NCBI GenBank assembly: GCA_021613335.1
Contig: JAJTWR010000311.1
Span: forward strand, 248,001 to 312,000
Direction: 5' to 3'
DNA length: 64,000 bases
Source of the DNA: Whitmania pigra
Lineage: Eukaryota; Annelida; Clitellata; Hirudinida; Haemopidae
In this document: positions 50,640 through 61,200 of the stretch, piece by piece
Position numbering within the stretch: the stretch's first letter is position 1
Layout: each line of letters opens with the position of its first letter
Program-made: the position numbers and the translations under genes
The notes under the pieces: model-generated
Databases searched by the model: none
What the model was told of the DNA's origin: nothing
The model's input: only the letters and a program-made list of their open reading frames with translations

Positions 50640-51640
50640 TTGTCTCTTTTCTCCTTTTTAGCCATCTTTGCTTCTTTGAATCCTCCGAGTCCTAGTACTC
50701 TCATGATATCCTGAAACTTCCTCATTTCTTCGTCTAGTCAAGACCAGCTTATTTTGTCATTTCCTCAAGAAAACCCTAGCCTGGCTCTTGAGGTCTTTGG
50801 GTCCTTAGGGAGAGGTTCGGACACACTCGAAGCTGTTGTGTGATTCCAGTTTTACCTATCACCGACTCCGCGGTGTTACACTATCTCGACTTCACACCTC
50901 GTTCACGAACGATCTTCCACACGACCTCCAACAAATTGCTGTTCGAAATCTTAGGGTCGTTATCAGTTGAGTCGATAGATGATTTCCCCTCCGCCTCAGC
51001 CTTTCCACTGGGACCATCGCAATTGGACTTTTTGAAGTTTGTTTTAACGAGATCGGGGAAAAATGCCATGGGTTCATTTGAATAAAAAATTCTTATTAAC
51101 GTCCGTTGCATAGCTAGATGATTAAGACGGTGCTCCCGCAGCGGGGCTTGAACCCCGTGCTGCCATCGTGAGAGGCGCAGCCTTAACCGTTAGGCCATGC
51201 GGGCCCACCTTCATTTGAATAAAAGATGTAATGGTGTTGAGTAGAACTTGAGATTACCTTAGATAGATTCTTGATTAACATACAATCAAATGAAATAAGG
51301 TGATCTCAACAACATCATTACACCAGTTTCTTGCCACCTGTGCGTTGGTCAAGTTTGCTAATACTCCGCCTTGGAGGCCCGACAGGTATCCTCAGAAAGG
51401 TTTACCACTCTTCAATCATTTCTACCATTGAATTCTTCTGACCTGTTAGGGTCCCGGGCCACGTCCGGCTATCAGCAGGACGTCCCTGATGGTTTTTGCC
51501 TATTAGCATCGGCAATGAGATGCCATAGTTTGCCTTTATATGCTGATCGTTGGAAGGAGCCGGAGCTACTCTTACTGGTTTCTTCATGTCGTTTCTTCCC
51601 ACTTACCTACCGACAAACTTCAACCATGCGTCTATTAACT
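50640..51640 (-). mobile_element. Degenerate retroelement ORF1-like region, interrupted by a SINE
   Basis: Minus-strand frames give KPVRVAPAPSNDQHIKANYG (51400-51600), then NEPMAFFPDLVKTNFKKSNC and ISNSNLLEVVWKIVRERGVK (50890-51090). Near 50640-50700 they give DEEMRKFQDIMRVLGLGGFK. The pieces are protein-like, in one direction, with scattered stops and shifts, and a SINE at 51088-51209 cuts them. A decayed retrotransposon ORF1 is my best guess; it could also be a decayed host gene. Confidence 0.4.
51088..51209 (-). mobile_element. tRNA-derived SINE with 15-bp target duplication
   Basis: The 15-mer ttcatttgaataaaa is repeated exactly at 51073-51087 and 51210-51224. Between the copies, the minus strand starts GGTGGGCCCGCATGGCCTAA with an A-box-like TGGCCTAACGGTTAAGGC and a B box GGTTCAAGCCC inside ACGGGGTTCAAGCCCCG. 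The outer CCCGCA and TGCGGG can pair as an acceptor stem. The anticodon arm is irregular, so this is a tRNA-like head and not a working tRNA. A 3' body of about 45 nt (CACCGTCTTAATCATCTAGC onward) follows. Confidence 0.85.
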
Positions 51641-51837
51641 GCTAATTTTTGAATTGCGGTCGTGGTTTAATCCAGGGACTTTTTAGGTTATAATTTATGT
51701 ATTTATCTCTGGAAGATTTAGGTCCTTTCTAGGATCAATTCATGAATTATTTATTAACCTTGCGTACATCTTGAAATATACACTCTTGTTTTAAAATTGT
51801 AGGGATAGCTTTGGATAAGGACCGAAAGCCTTGGAAA

Positions 51838-54800
51838 ATGTTACGCATGGGAGACTTGATTATTATCGGCTTTCTGATAGGCGCGTGCTGTCTTTTTATT
51901 TTCGTCATCATCGTTGTGAGGCGATTACTCTGTCGTTACGACAACAAGCAGCAGAAGAGTGATTCATTTTTAAAATTTCTGGTAAAAAACGAAGAGAGAA
52001 CCATTGGCAACTATTTGTCATCTCAGAAGTCAAACGCTTTCTTTGTACACGATTCCACAAATATTCGGGGAATGATGGCGGATGATTACGAATGCTATGC
52101 ATCTTCGTCTAAGGAGGTATTAGCATTTTTATCCTCATTAAATTAAATTTGTGTTATTTGGTTTTGTTAATAAATGTTAAGTCGTTGCTCGTAATGATAA
52201 AAAATGTAAAAAAAAAGATGAAGATGGTTAAAATAAATTAAATAAAATTTCATAATAATCCCAAATTGTAAACCATGCTCATAAAATTATCATATGAATT
52301 GACTATGATTCTGACTATGATATATGTCACAAAATACGTAATTCCGAATAATCAAGCATACGAAAGAAGCATCATAAAGTATGTATTTTCTCTAGGGATG
52401 ACTTGAAATGTAATTGAAAGTTAAAATAACCACGATTATGCAGTTATAAAATCAATACGGTTTAGGCTGACAGCGCAAGCAATGACAGTTTGGAGCAAAG
52501 AGACATGCTTTTACATGATAATTATTTATTAATATTCCTGTTAACGATTAATTATTTCTTAAATATGTTTAAGTACTCTGTAGACATGATGTACTTGCTA
52601 CTTGTACTATTCTACTCGAGTACGAGAATTTGGAAGAAATGTGAAGTACAAATCGAGTAGTACCGATATCAAATACTTCAAACGCCGATCTCAAGTACTT
52701 GTACTTGAACTTTGAGTACTTGTACTTGGAAGTCAAGTACTTGTTCACACTTTATTGAAAAGCGTGTTTATCGACGCTTATTTGCGTAGTTGGACTTATG
52801 AAATGAGACTTAGCAAGATTATTATTTACTTCTTATTCTGATTTGATATTTGCCAGGATTTTGGCAACCAATTAAATTCCATCGTTTAATGTACAATTTA
52901 ATTTTGCAAGATATGTGGCTTGCTGAAAACTTATCATAATAGCTTCCAGTGCATCCGAAGATGCATACATCACCAAAGAATTACATTTTCTATAGTTTCT
53001 TAGGAGGGGGTTCGGGATGTAACTCCTCAAAAAAACAAAAACATTAATATATTAATACATTGTTAATACAAAAATAATTTTATTTTAATCATTCATAAAG
53101 GTGAATGGAAATCAAAATCGCCTAGAAATGAAAACTGAAATTCATGAAGTGATATTAAATGAAAATAGTGATACCTTAGATGAAACTACAGGTAGAGCAT
53201 TTTGAGTATGTTTTCCGTGTTCTATTTGTTTTCAATTTTATTTAAATTGAATAGTTTTCTATTTGTCTCAGAAGCAACGTCAAAAGCGATGGTTACAAAG
53301 GCAATATCATGCGACAGCATCCTTTCCGATCTAGAAGTATCAAATTATGAAACTATGAGAATGGGACAGCTGGAATTTGCCGTAAACTACAATAGGTAAA
53401 TAGCATCTATTTTACAAATGACAGTTTGTTTACAAAAATTAATTACGTCTGTAACTCAAGAGAGACATCAGAACTTACTGTGAGCATTATTCAAGCTCGA
53501 GATCTTGAAAAAGATGAGATCAGAAGATCAGTAACATCTTTCGTACAAGTGTGGTTAATCCCAAGAAATCAAGGAAAATTTCAAACTAAAGTATGTAGAC
53601 GATTTACGAGTTTAAAACCAAGAACACAAAAAAATAATTATTATATTAAGATAAACAGCTTTTAGTGGAGGGAGGGGCTGCGTGTTCAAATGTGGAGATG
53701 GATTAACATTTCCTTCTCTGTATTGTATGAGAGACCGACCGAATGTGATTTACTTTAGTTTCAGCCGAAGGTAACATACGCCGAAACCTCAACGAGACTT
53801 TCGGCCGAATTTGAAACATCTTGACATTCATCACAAGTTTTAAGAACTGTCACGAAACAGTGATGCAATAAAAATTCAACGCTTTCGACAATACTTTTAG
53901 CAAACGATATTCCAGAAATAATCAGGTTAGTAATTGAATTCCAACAAAAGTATGTCGTAATTCAGAAACAAAATTTTCTCAGAATTACGACACATTAGGT
54001 CGACATACAGATGTCTAGTTGCACTAAACAACTACTTACTAAGATTTTTTCGGTCCTTTGCGATTTCGTTATAGAGAGGTTTTACTTTTACATATCCATG
54101 TATCAGTGGTCATTCGAGGAGGACTCGGCTTCTTGAGGTAATTATTCAACTGTTGTTAATTACAACGAGTCCAAGCAGAAAAGGCAGTATTAAAAAAAGG
54201 AAATATAAATCTCAGACTCAAAGATTTGTCCTAAGAAAGTTTTTGTGGTTTTCTGGTTTTTATTGGATGTTCATACATTCGACATCATTCTGGAGATACG
54301 ATCCATCTCCCGAAGTTTACCGGTAATTTGCCTGGTTAATGTCTCTCGACGCTGGCTTGACGAGTTTTCTTATGGTTCTGGTCGAGGATGGAACGTTATC
54401 GTTCTTATCCTACTTTAGAGCTCCCACAATTATTACGACTCACAACATTACATCACCGAAGCTGAAATTCGGTCGGTCTCGGTCTTTTATGTGGTAGTGT
54501 TCGCAAATCTCCCAAAATTTTGACATAAAAAAAACAAATAAAATTAGCTTGGCTGCTTTTGAAAATCTTATAAACGTAATGCAAATATTCTGGCATATAA
54601 AGCTAAACTTTACCCACAGATTTATGAAAGTGACGACTGTCCGCATTACATGGAAAAATTTGTTTTCAACGTTCCAGGATGTGAATTTGAACTTCAGACC
54701 CTTAAATTTCAAGTTTAAATTTTAAATTTTTGTTCACTTATGTCTTGATTTAAATAATAGACTCAAACTTAATATTTCCTTCATCAGGTTTTGTCGCCAA

Positions 54801-57518
54801 ATTCAAAGTCTCCAGAAAACAAAATATTAGGAGAAGCGGAATTGAAACTAGGTGATGTGTTGGGTCTACTTCATCCTTTTAAAGTTTGGCTTAATCTTCA
54901 TGAATTGAACCACGAACCTCCGGATTGTGGCGATATCCTTTTTTCTATGAGTTACCTTCCAACTGCAGAACGTTTAACTCTCATCGTAATTAAGGCTCGA
55001 AACCTAAAGTGGCCTGCTGAGCTTCAAATAACAGGTTTGAAATTCGATTAATTAATCAATCGTATTTTTATAACTTAAAGAAAGTATATATATTTATTGT
55101 TCTAATTATAACCCAAAACCATTATTCAAAAAATGTTATTTTATAACTGAGCTGGATTTTTTTTATAACTATATCGTATGTAACTTTGGTCAGGAATAAC
55201 AAGAAAGATTAAAAGCACTGAATTTGAAAAATAAATTTAAATCTTAGTGAACTAAATTGATGCGAAGGAACTGGATGATAAATTTGGATCCGAAGGACGA
55301 ACAGGAAGTGATTCTGAAACCACTAAGGCATAGAAACCATGATCCGGAGGGATATTTGTTGGATGTGGCTTTAATCTGACGAGACCTAAGCTCTCTGTAC
55401 TAATAGGAAATTGCTTTTGTTGATGAATCAGTCCCGAAAGTAGACTAGTTTTGTTGGAAATTAAATTTAAGATTCACCGACGAACCTCAGAAAGAATTTG
55501 ATGCTGGAATGAGGAAATTGAAATCTATTGAAAATTCTAGAGATGCCGTATTTAAATTAAGCAGCAAATGTTTACATTTCTCAGGGTTACTGATATCACA
55601 ATTCATAGAACTGAATAAAAGGAATGTCATTTCACATTGTTTAGTCGGAAAGGGACGAAGCTTGGAAACTGTGGACATTTTTTCAAGGGCGGATTTTTCT
55701 GTAATACAATTTGACCACAATTTACAATGCTACATCAAAAACCTATAAAAAAAAAAGCCTAGCTTCTATTTCGGACGGAATAAAAAATCAAGTTCTGTCG
55801 GTCTTTATGAACAAGTGGAAGTTTCATTACAAAAGGAGTGAAGTGGCCAAGTGACAGCCCAGGTGTAGTTAGTCGGAGTTGAAAGCGAAATTTTTAAAAA
55901 GAACATTTTAAGAATGTTAATCATACCATAGTTAGTAGCCATACAATAATAATATATATAATAAAATTCTGAAGAAGCCCACAATGAATTTAGAAAATTA
56001 TGTAATTAGTCTCTGGGTTGAAAGCCAGTTAATGCTGAATGAAATGAATTGGGTCACTCCTAACTGTCACGAAGGTACAAGATATGACATCTACATCCAG
56101 ACCACTTGCATACCTCGACTTGTCAATTGAACTCCAATACTCCCTGAATCTCTCGAACATTTTAATATTTGTTGTGCTTAGATGGTTCCATCAGTGTTTC
56201 AAACACCCTTGCAACACGTGGTTCTAACATATGATGCCTTTGTGTCAAGCTGATTAGATTTCCAGAAATGTGCTTACTAGCTTGACCTCTTTGTGTCGTG
56301 AACGAAACATTCGTTAGCGAGTTTCCATTCCTGAATGAGATTAACCACTGCAGTCGCATCTGTCTCTCCAGTTCTATTTGGCAATTTTTGTAACCCTAAC
56401 AATTTTTTCGTTTCATCTCATGGTACTAGAGTGACAAGACGATCAACTCATTTCTTTGACTTTTTACTCTTCGTTTACGTATTTAGTTCGAGTTACCAAG
56501 GTAAATCTGTCGCAGGCCTGATGACCGTTCGTTTAAAATTTAAATGAGACTACGGTTTACATCGGAATTTTCCGCAAAATGTTTCACTTTTTCTGCAACT
56601 ATAGTCTACAGTTACTTAAACAATCAATGACATTTGGCAACATTGGCTGAGTTTTCCAACACAAAGCTGCGCGCAGATATTTTGATTTAAATCGATTTAA
56701 ATTTAAATGACACAATTCACGTAATCTATAGCGGGCTTTGAAATTATGTACGAGGACGTGGAAGTGCTTTGAAAAATCTTATAGACTCACAACTTTTTAA
56801 AACCAGGTATAAATCCTTAAATGAGGTTGTGTGGGGAGTTAATTTTGTAAATCATAACTTATTGGCTTTCTGATGCGCTATCATGTTTGTATGTGCAAAC
56901 TCGTCATTTTGTAAAAATAAGCTTGGTGTTGATAAATGAACTTTCTGGTCATAATTTGGTAACGGTGAAGGACATCCTCATACTTTTCCAAAAGTTTATA
57001 AAATTTTACAACTGACATTTTTCCACAGAATGTTTTGTGAAGGTTCATGTTCTCCAGAACAACAGAAGAATTCAGAAGAAAAAAACATCCAGCAAGAAGG
57101 ATGAGCGTAATCCAATCTACAACGAATCAATGACCTTCTTAGTACCAGCCACCTCATTGCAGGTCTCAACTTATAAATAATAAAAGTTCCTGTTCAGTCA
57201 TGCTTCCCTTGGGAAGGGAACGTAAAATAGGATGACCTATTATTCGCTTGAGCGCAATGTAATTGGCTAACAAAAAGTGCCTTCGATAGTATGTGGCACT
57301 ACATAAATGAACTGCACTTACAATAATTATGCCTGTTCTATTTTTAGTCGCTTCAGTTAAGGGTGACAGTCACAGGCTGTCTCCAGCAAGGAGGACATTA
57401 CCAAATAGGACATGTAACAGTAGGATCCAAAGTGACAGGGACAGAATTAGTCCATTGGAATCAAATTCTGAACTCTCTAAGACGACAGACTTCCATGTGG
57501 CACTGCCTTAGAAGATAG
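51838..57518 (+). CDS. SYT12: Synaptotagmin-12
   Basis: A membrane-anchored tandem-C2 protein of secretory vesicles; family members at this position act without calcium. Coding exons: 51838-52116, 53101-53191, 53272-53395, 53461-53590, 54620-54712, 54788-55034, 57029-57162 and 57348-57518. All are GT-AG and in phase, giving 422 residues, the usual SYT12 length. N terminus: MLRMG, a transmembrane segment (LIIIGFLIGACCLFIFVIIVV), then RRLLCRYD. C2A starts at MGQLEFAVNYN. C2B has SMSYLPTAERLTLIVIKARN, then ECFVKVHVLQNNRRIQKKKT and NPIYNESMTFLVP, and ends SMWHCLRR (a WHxL motif). The calcium-binding Asp sets (DPYVKV-type loops) are replaced by SVTSFVQV in C2A and ITECFVKV in C2B. I chose the first ATG of the exon; the frame is open back to the acceptor at 51801-51802, so a longer start in an unseen upstream exon is possible. 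Confidence 0.95.
52560..52750. repeat. AGTACTTG-rich repeat in SYT12 intron 1
   Basis: Many AAGTACTTGTACTTG, CGAGTAC and AAGTACTTG units in both orientations, as found near the ends of some hAT-type elements. There is no coding content, and its boundaries are unclear. Confidence 0.5.
55035..57028. other. SYT12 intron 6, mostly unassigned
   Basis: A coding-like stretch at about 55250-55740 on the plus strand (WMINLDPKDEQEVILKPLRH, then FDAGMRKLKSIENSRDAV and CLVGKGRSLETVDIFSRADF) has stops between the parts. It resembles a decayed transposon protein that I cannot name. The rest is AT-rich. Confidence 0.35.
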
Positions 57519-57640
57519 GAGATTCTAAACCAGAAGTGACAAAGTCGTGAAAAGTAATTTTTTCATACAAACTTATATGCCTTTCAACACCCTGCTTTTT
57601 TGATGGAAATATAATTGCTACAGTATTTTCCTGGTGCAAA

Positions 57641-57646
57641 AATAAA
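57641..57646 (+). terminator. Poly(A) signal of SYT12
   Basis: AATAAA, 123 nt after the SYT12 stop codon. Confidence 0.7.
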
Positions 57647-57744
57647 TCCCAAATAAGTAAAGTTATGATTACACATTTTAGTTTAAGAAATCAACTAAAA
57701 AGACTCTTCTTAACTGTAATGAAAACCACAGTGCCAGAAAAACA

Positions 57745-57750
57745 TTTATT
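57745..57750 (-). terminator. Poly(A) signal of LIN28
   Basis: AATAAA on the minus strand (tttatt on plus), about 520 nt after the LIN28 stop. It lies below all three let-7-type sites, so they would be in the mRNA. Confidence 0.65.
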
Positions 57751-57817
57751 TGAATGCATCACAACTCAATGAAGTGACATAATTAAATAGAGATATTTTT
57801 CACATAATAAGCACAAC

Positions 57818-57825
57818 TGAGGTAG
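57818..57825 (-). promoter_or_regulatory. let-7-type 8-mer site in LIN28 3' UTR (site 3)
   Basis: tgaggtag on the plus strand gives CUACCUCA in the LIN28 mRNA, a full 8-mer match to the let-7 seed. Confidence 0.65.
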
Positions 57826-57904
57826 ACAACTGAAACAGCATCATGTGCAAGATATCTTTTTCATTCATCAAATACTATAAAGCTTCATTCAAACAAAATA
57901 TTAA

Positions 57905-57912
57905 TGAGGTAG
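57905..57912 (-). promoter_or_regulatory. let-7-type 8-mer site in LIN28 3' UTR (site 2)
   Basis: CUACCUCA in the mRNA sense, 28 nt from site 1. Such spacing is within the range reported for cooperative microRNA sites. Confidence 0.7.
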
Positions 57913-57932
57913 CTTAAGACATTCTTAGGTGC

Positions 57933-57940
57933 TGAGGTAG
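57933..57940 (-). promoter_or_regulatory. let-7-type 8-mer site in LIN28 3' UTR (site 1)
   Basis: CUACCUCA in the mRNA sense, about 330 nt after the stop codon. It is the first of three. Confidence 0.7.
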
Positions 57941-58267
57941 AGGAGTTTGAGTTGAAAAATCTTTTGAACAAAGACTTTGTATATTGAATTATAAATGAAT
58001 GCTTTTTAGGTGCATGTATTAGACATAATCTATTGCTTTGAACAAAAACTTGCCTCATAAAATTCAAAAAATATTTAAAGGCCATTTTGTGAACTATCAA
58101 AAATTATAAAAGTGTATGAAAATACTGTTTGGATGATAAAATTGTAAGAATTAACACTTCATATACATATGCAACTCTCGATGAGGCACAATCCATGAAA
58201 AGTAACAAATATGTGCACAAAAGCAATAAACAAACCTAAAATTTATAATTTTTTTTGGAAAAATTGG

Positions 58268-61200
58268 TCATGAAGATGTTGATGTAGCTTGAGTCCCTCC
58301 GCATGTGCTAGCCCCTCCAACACTGGCATTTGAACTGCTGGATGTAGATCCAATTTGCTGCTTTGTAGAGGATTCTCCTGATTTTCTGAAAGGACAGTCA
58401 GCAACAAGGTGATCATTTGATTTACACTGGTGGCATCTTTTTGGCATAGGACCCTTGGGACATCTAGCAGCTACATGATTTGAAAACTCCCCACAGTTAT
58501 AACACCTACAAATATTAAAGACTAGATGTTATACCTGGCATTGCTAGGGCTGAAGTAGAATGTTTAGTGTGAAAATTTGTAATATTAATTTAAGTAATCA
58601 AAAATAATTTAAAATTTTATTCAATCAATTTCATTAAGGTATTAGGGGATTTAAAAATGCAGGATGTTCTTCCCGGATTACCCAGGCAGAAGTACAATGT
58701 TTTTGTGAGAATTTTTAACTCAAAGGAAAAACAAATAAATTTTTTAATTTTGTTAATTTGTAGAATGGGATAGGTTTCATCAAGTTGTTGGTTGATTTAA
58801 GAATTCATGATTTCTGTTGCTGTTATTTTTAATCATTTTGTGAGCAAAGTGTTCTTATGGCATCTGAACAGTTTAAATCAATCAACCAATCTTCATCACA
58901 AACAAATAAGAAAAACAAATTGGAATCAAACTAATTTTATTAATGAAAATTAATTTAATTTCAACTTAATATTTCTATTTTTGGTTGCTTTTATTTATTT
59001 CCTGAGTTAAATTTATTTCTTGTGTGGACCAACAAATAATTCAATCAGAAGCTTTGACAAGCATAGTCGAACATAGTCTATCCAATCAGCTTTTAATGCC
59101 GCACGAACTTACGTATGCACAGCCAAACTTGGCTATGGCATGGTTGTAATTTGCTAATTTGCTCTTGGACCCCTTCTATTTTGGAAAAATTCTAAATTTT
59201 CAAAATTTACCATATTTTTGCCCAAAAAGTATGAAAATCAATTGATTTTAGAAAGCTGCTTGTGATTTGGTACTTACAATTAATACTTACAGGGCAATAC
59301 TGCTAATCTATTTCTATTTTTCAATTAGAGGAAACAGTTGTCAACTAATTACAATTTTGCACATAATCCTTTGACCACCACGTTTTGGAATCATGAGGGA
59401 GAGTGTACGACATTTGACATCGCAAAGTAAAAAAAGCTCAGACAGATCATGATCTTTAAAATCTTGGACCCAAAACATTGCGATACAGCCGAGTTTGACC
59501 ATATATAGATTAGCATATTGGTATAATTCATGTCAAACCTCAATTTTTTGAATTTTTTCTTTGAGACTGGTCTTCTCTCACTTCCTTTGCAATCAACACC
59601 ACCAGGACCACATACAAAAGTGGCCTCAAGACCCTTCTCTGTTATTTTGCAATTGTATTCAACCTCCTCCCCTTCCGCCAAACTTCGAAAACCTTGCATT
59701 TGAATTACTGTCTATATTAAAAAAAATTCAATGAATGTTAGGAATTTTCTCAAAAGGTACAAATATCCAAACTTGATGTAGAAATATGTCTGGAGATCCA
59801 TCAGTTGGTGTTATAAAGCCATAACCTTTAACGACATTGAACCATTTGCATTTGCCACTCTTCCTTGAAACTTCACCTGAAATAAGAACAATCATAAATT
59901 TAAAACTTTCTTAAAGTTAAACACAATCCAGCATAGTCTGCTTCATTTACTGAACCTACAATGTCTTCATATGTAAGATAATTATTTTCTCAAATTAATA
60001 ATATGAATTTTATACCATAAAATTTGGAAATGTGCTTAATCTGGTCAGTGAATGATATTAGCAAGTGGCTAATTGAAATGTAGCCTGTAATGAACATCAT
60101 AATAATTTATTTATTAGTTTTTAAGGACAAGAATTGCTCGTGACAATTTAGTTCATCACAACATTAAATATTTTCATGATTAATTCAATATTGCAGGGAA
60201 TGCCTGATATTTTTGTCAAATAGGACAAGTAAAATTTTGTTGTTTAAAAATACATGCCTGACAAGAAACATCTGATGAATTGGTTTAAGAAGTCAAATTG
60301 TTTGATTACTATCTTTTTAAACATTCTAAAAGTTTCTGGTTACACCCCAGGGGCATGAGATGAAAATTATTGGTAGGAGATGACCATCACCTCAAAACAT
60401 TTGCATGAAAATCAACAAAAGCCTTTTTGAGAGATTTCAGATAGGCTTTTCAATTATATAACATGCAAGATAAAAATTATACATCATTGAGGATAAAAAA
60501 TAAAATATTGAAATGTTAATACCACTAAGAAAAACCCACCCTGTTATATTTCATCAACACAGACAATTATGGGGATAAGAGTGGGTCGCGTTCATTTGTT
60601 TAGTTAGGTAAATGTTATCAATAAAATGTGGAAAGTTTAGTAACTCAACTACTTTTGCAACCATGCCATTATCAAAATTGCATAAATTTTAATTCTCCTG
60701 AAAAATATTTAAGTTGAGTCAAGAATGTCGCACACAGCAGAAGTATAAAGATCTTTCATGTTCTTGGACTTGGTGTGCTTTTTTCAAATATGTAACTGTC
60801 TTGGCTGGGGCAAACAAGGACCTACCATAAAAAAATCTTCAAAGTTTTCAAGCATTAATTAAAAATAGTTCCCAATTTTTTAATTTTTTTGAATACTCCT
60901 CCCTGGCTTTCTAATCTTTCTTCTATTTTTTTAAAACAATCCGCCCATTTTTAACTTTATCGGTTGATTTTTAATTGCCTCGCCAAAAAAACCCTAAAAA
61001 GAGGCCAGAATAGTGGCAGTTATCACCTTCCTCTCAAGCTTTGCCAAGTCAGGTAGCTGACTCTGCAAGGAAAGGGTCATCCGAGACACCTATACATTTC
61101 TTCATCGCATACAACTCCACTAATATCTCTGCCTATTTAGATACAAGGACATCATTTCAGCTTTTTCTAGGGTGCCAAACCCTCATACAACTTGAAAATG

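Noticed and set aside
51120..51205. Possible functional tRNA gene
   Set aside because: The acceptor, D and T arms look right but the anticodon arm does not form a 5-bp stem with a 7-base loop, and the unit is flanked by a target duplication, so it is a SINE.
57905..57940. Plus-strand TGAGGTAG as a let-7 gene
   Set aside because: The bases after the seed do not follow mature let-7 and no hairpin partner is visible. The sequence makes sense as target sites on the minus-strand LIN28 mRNA.
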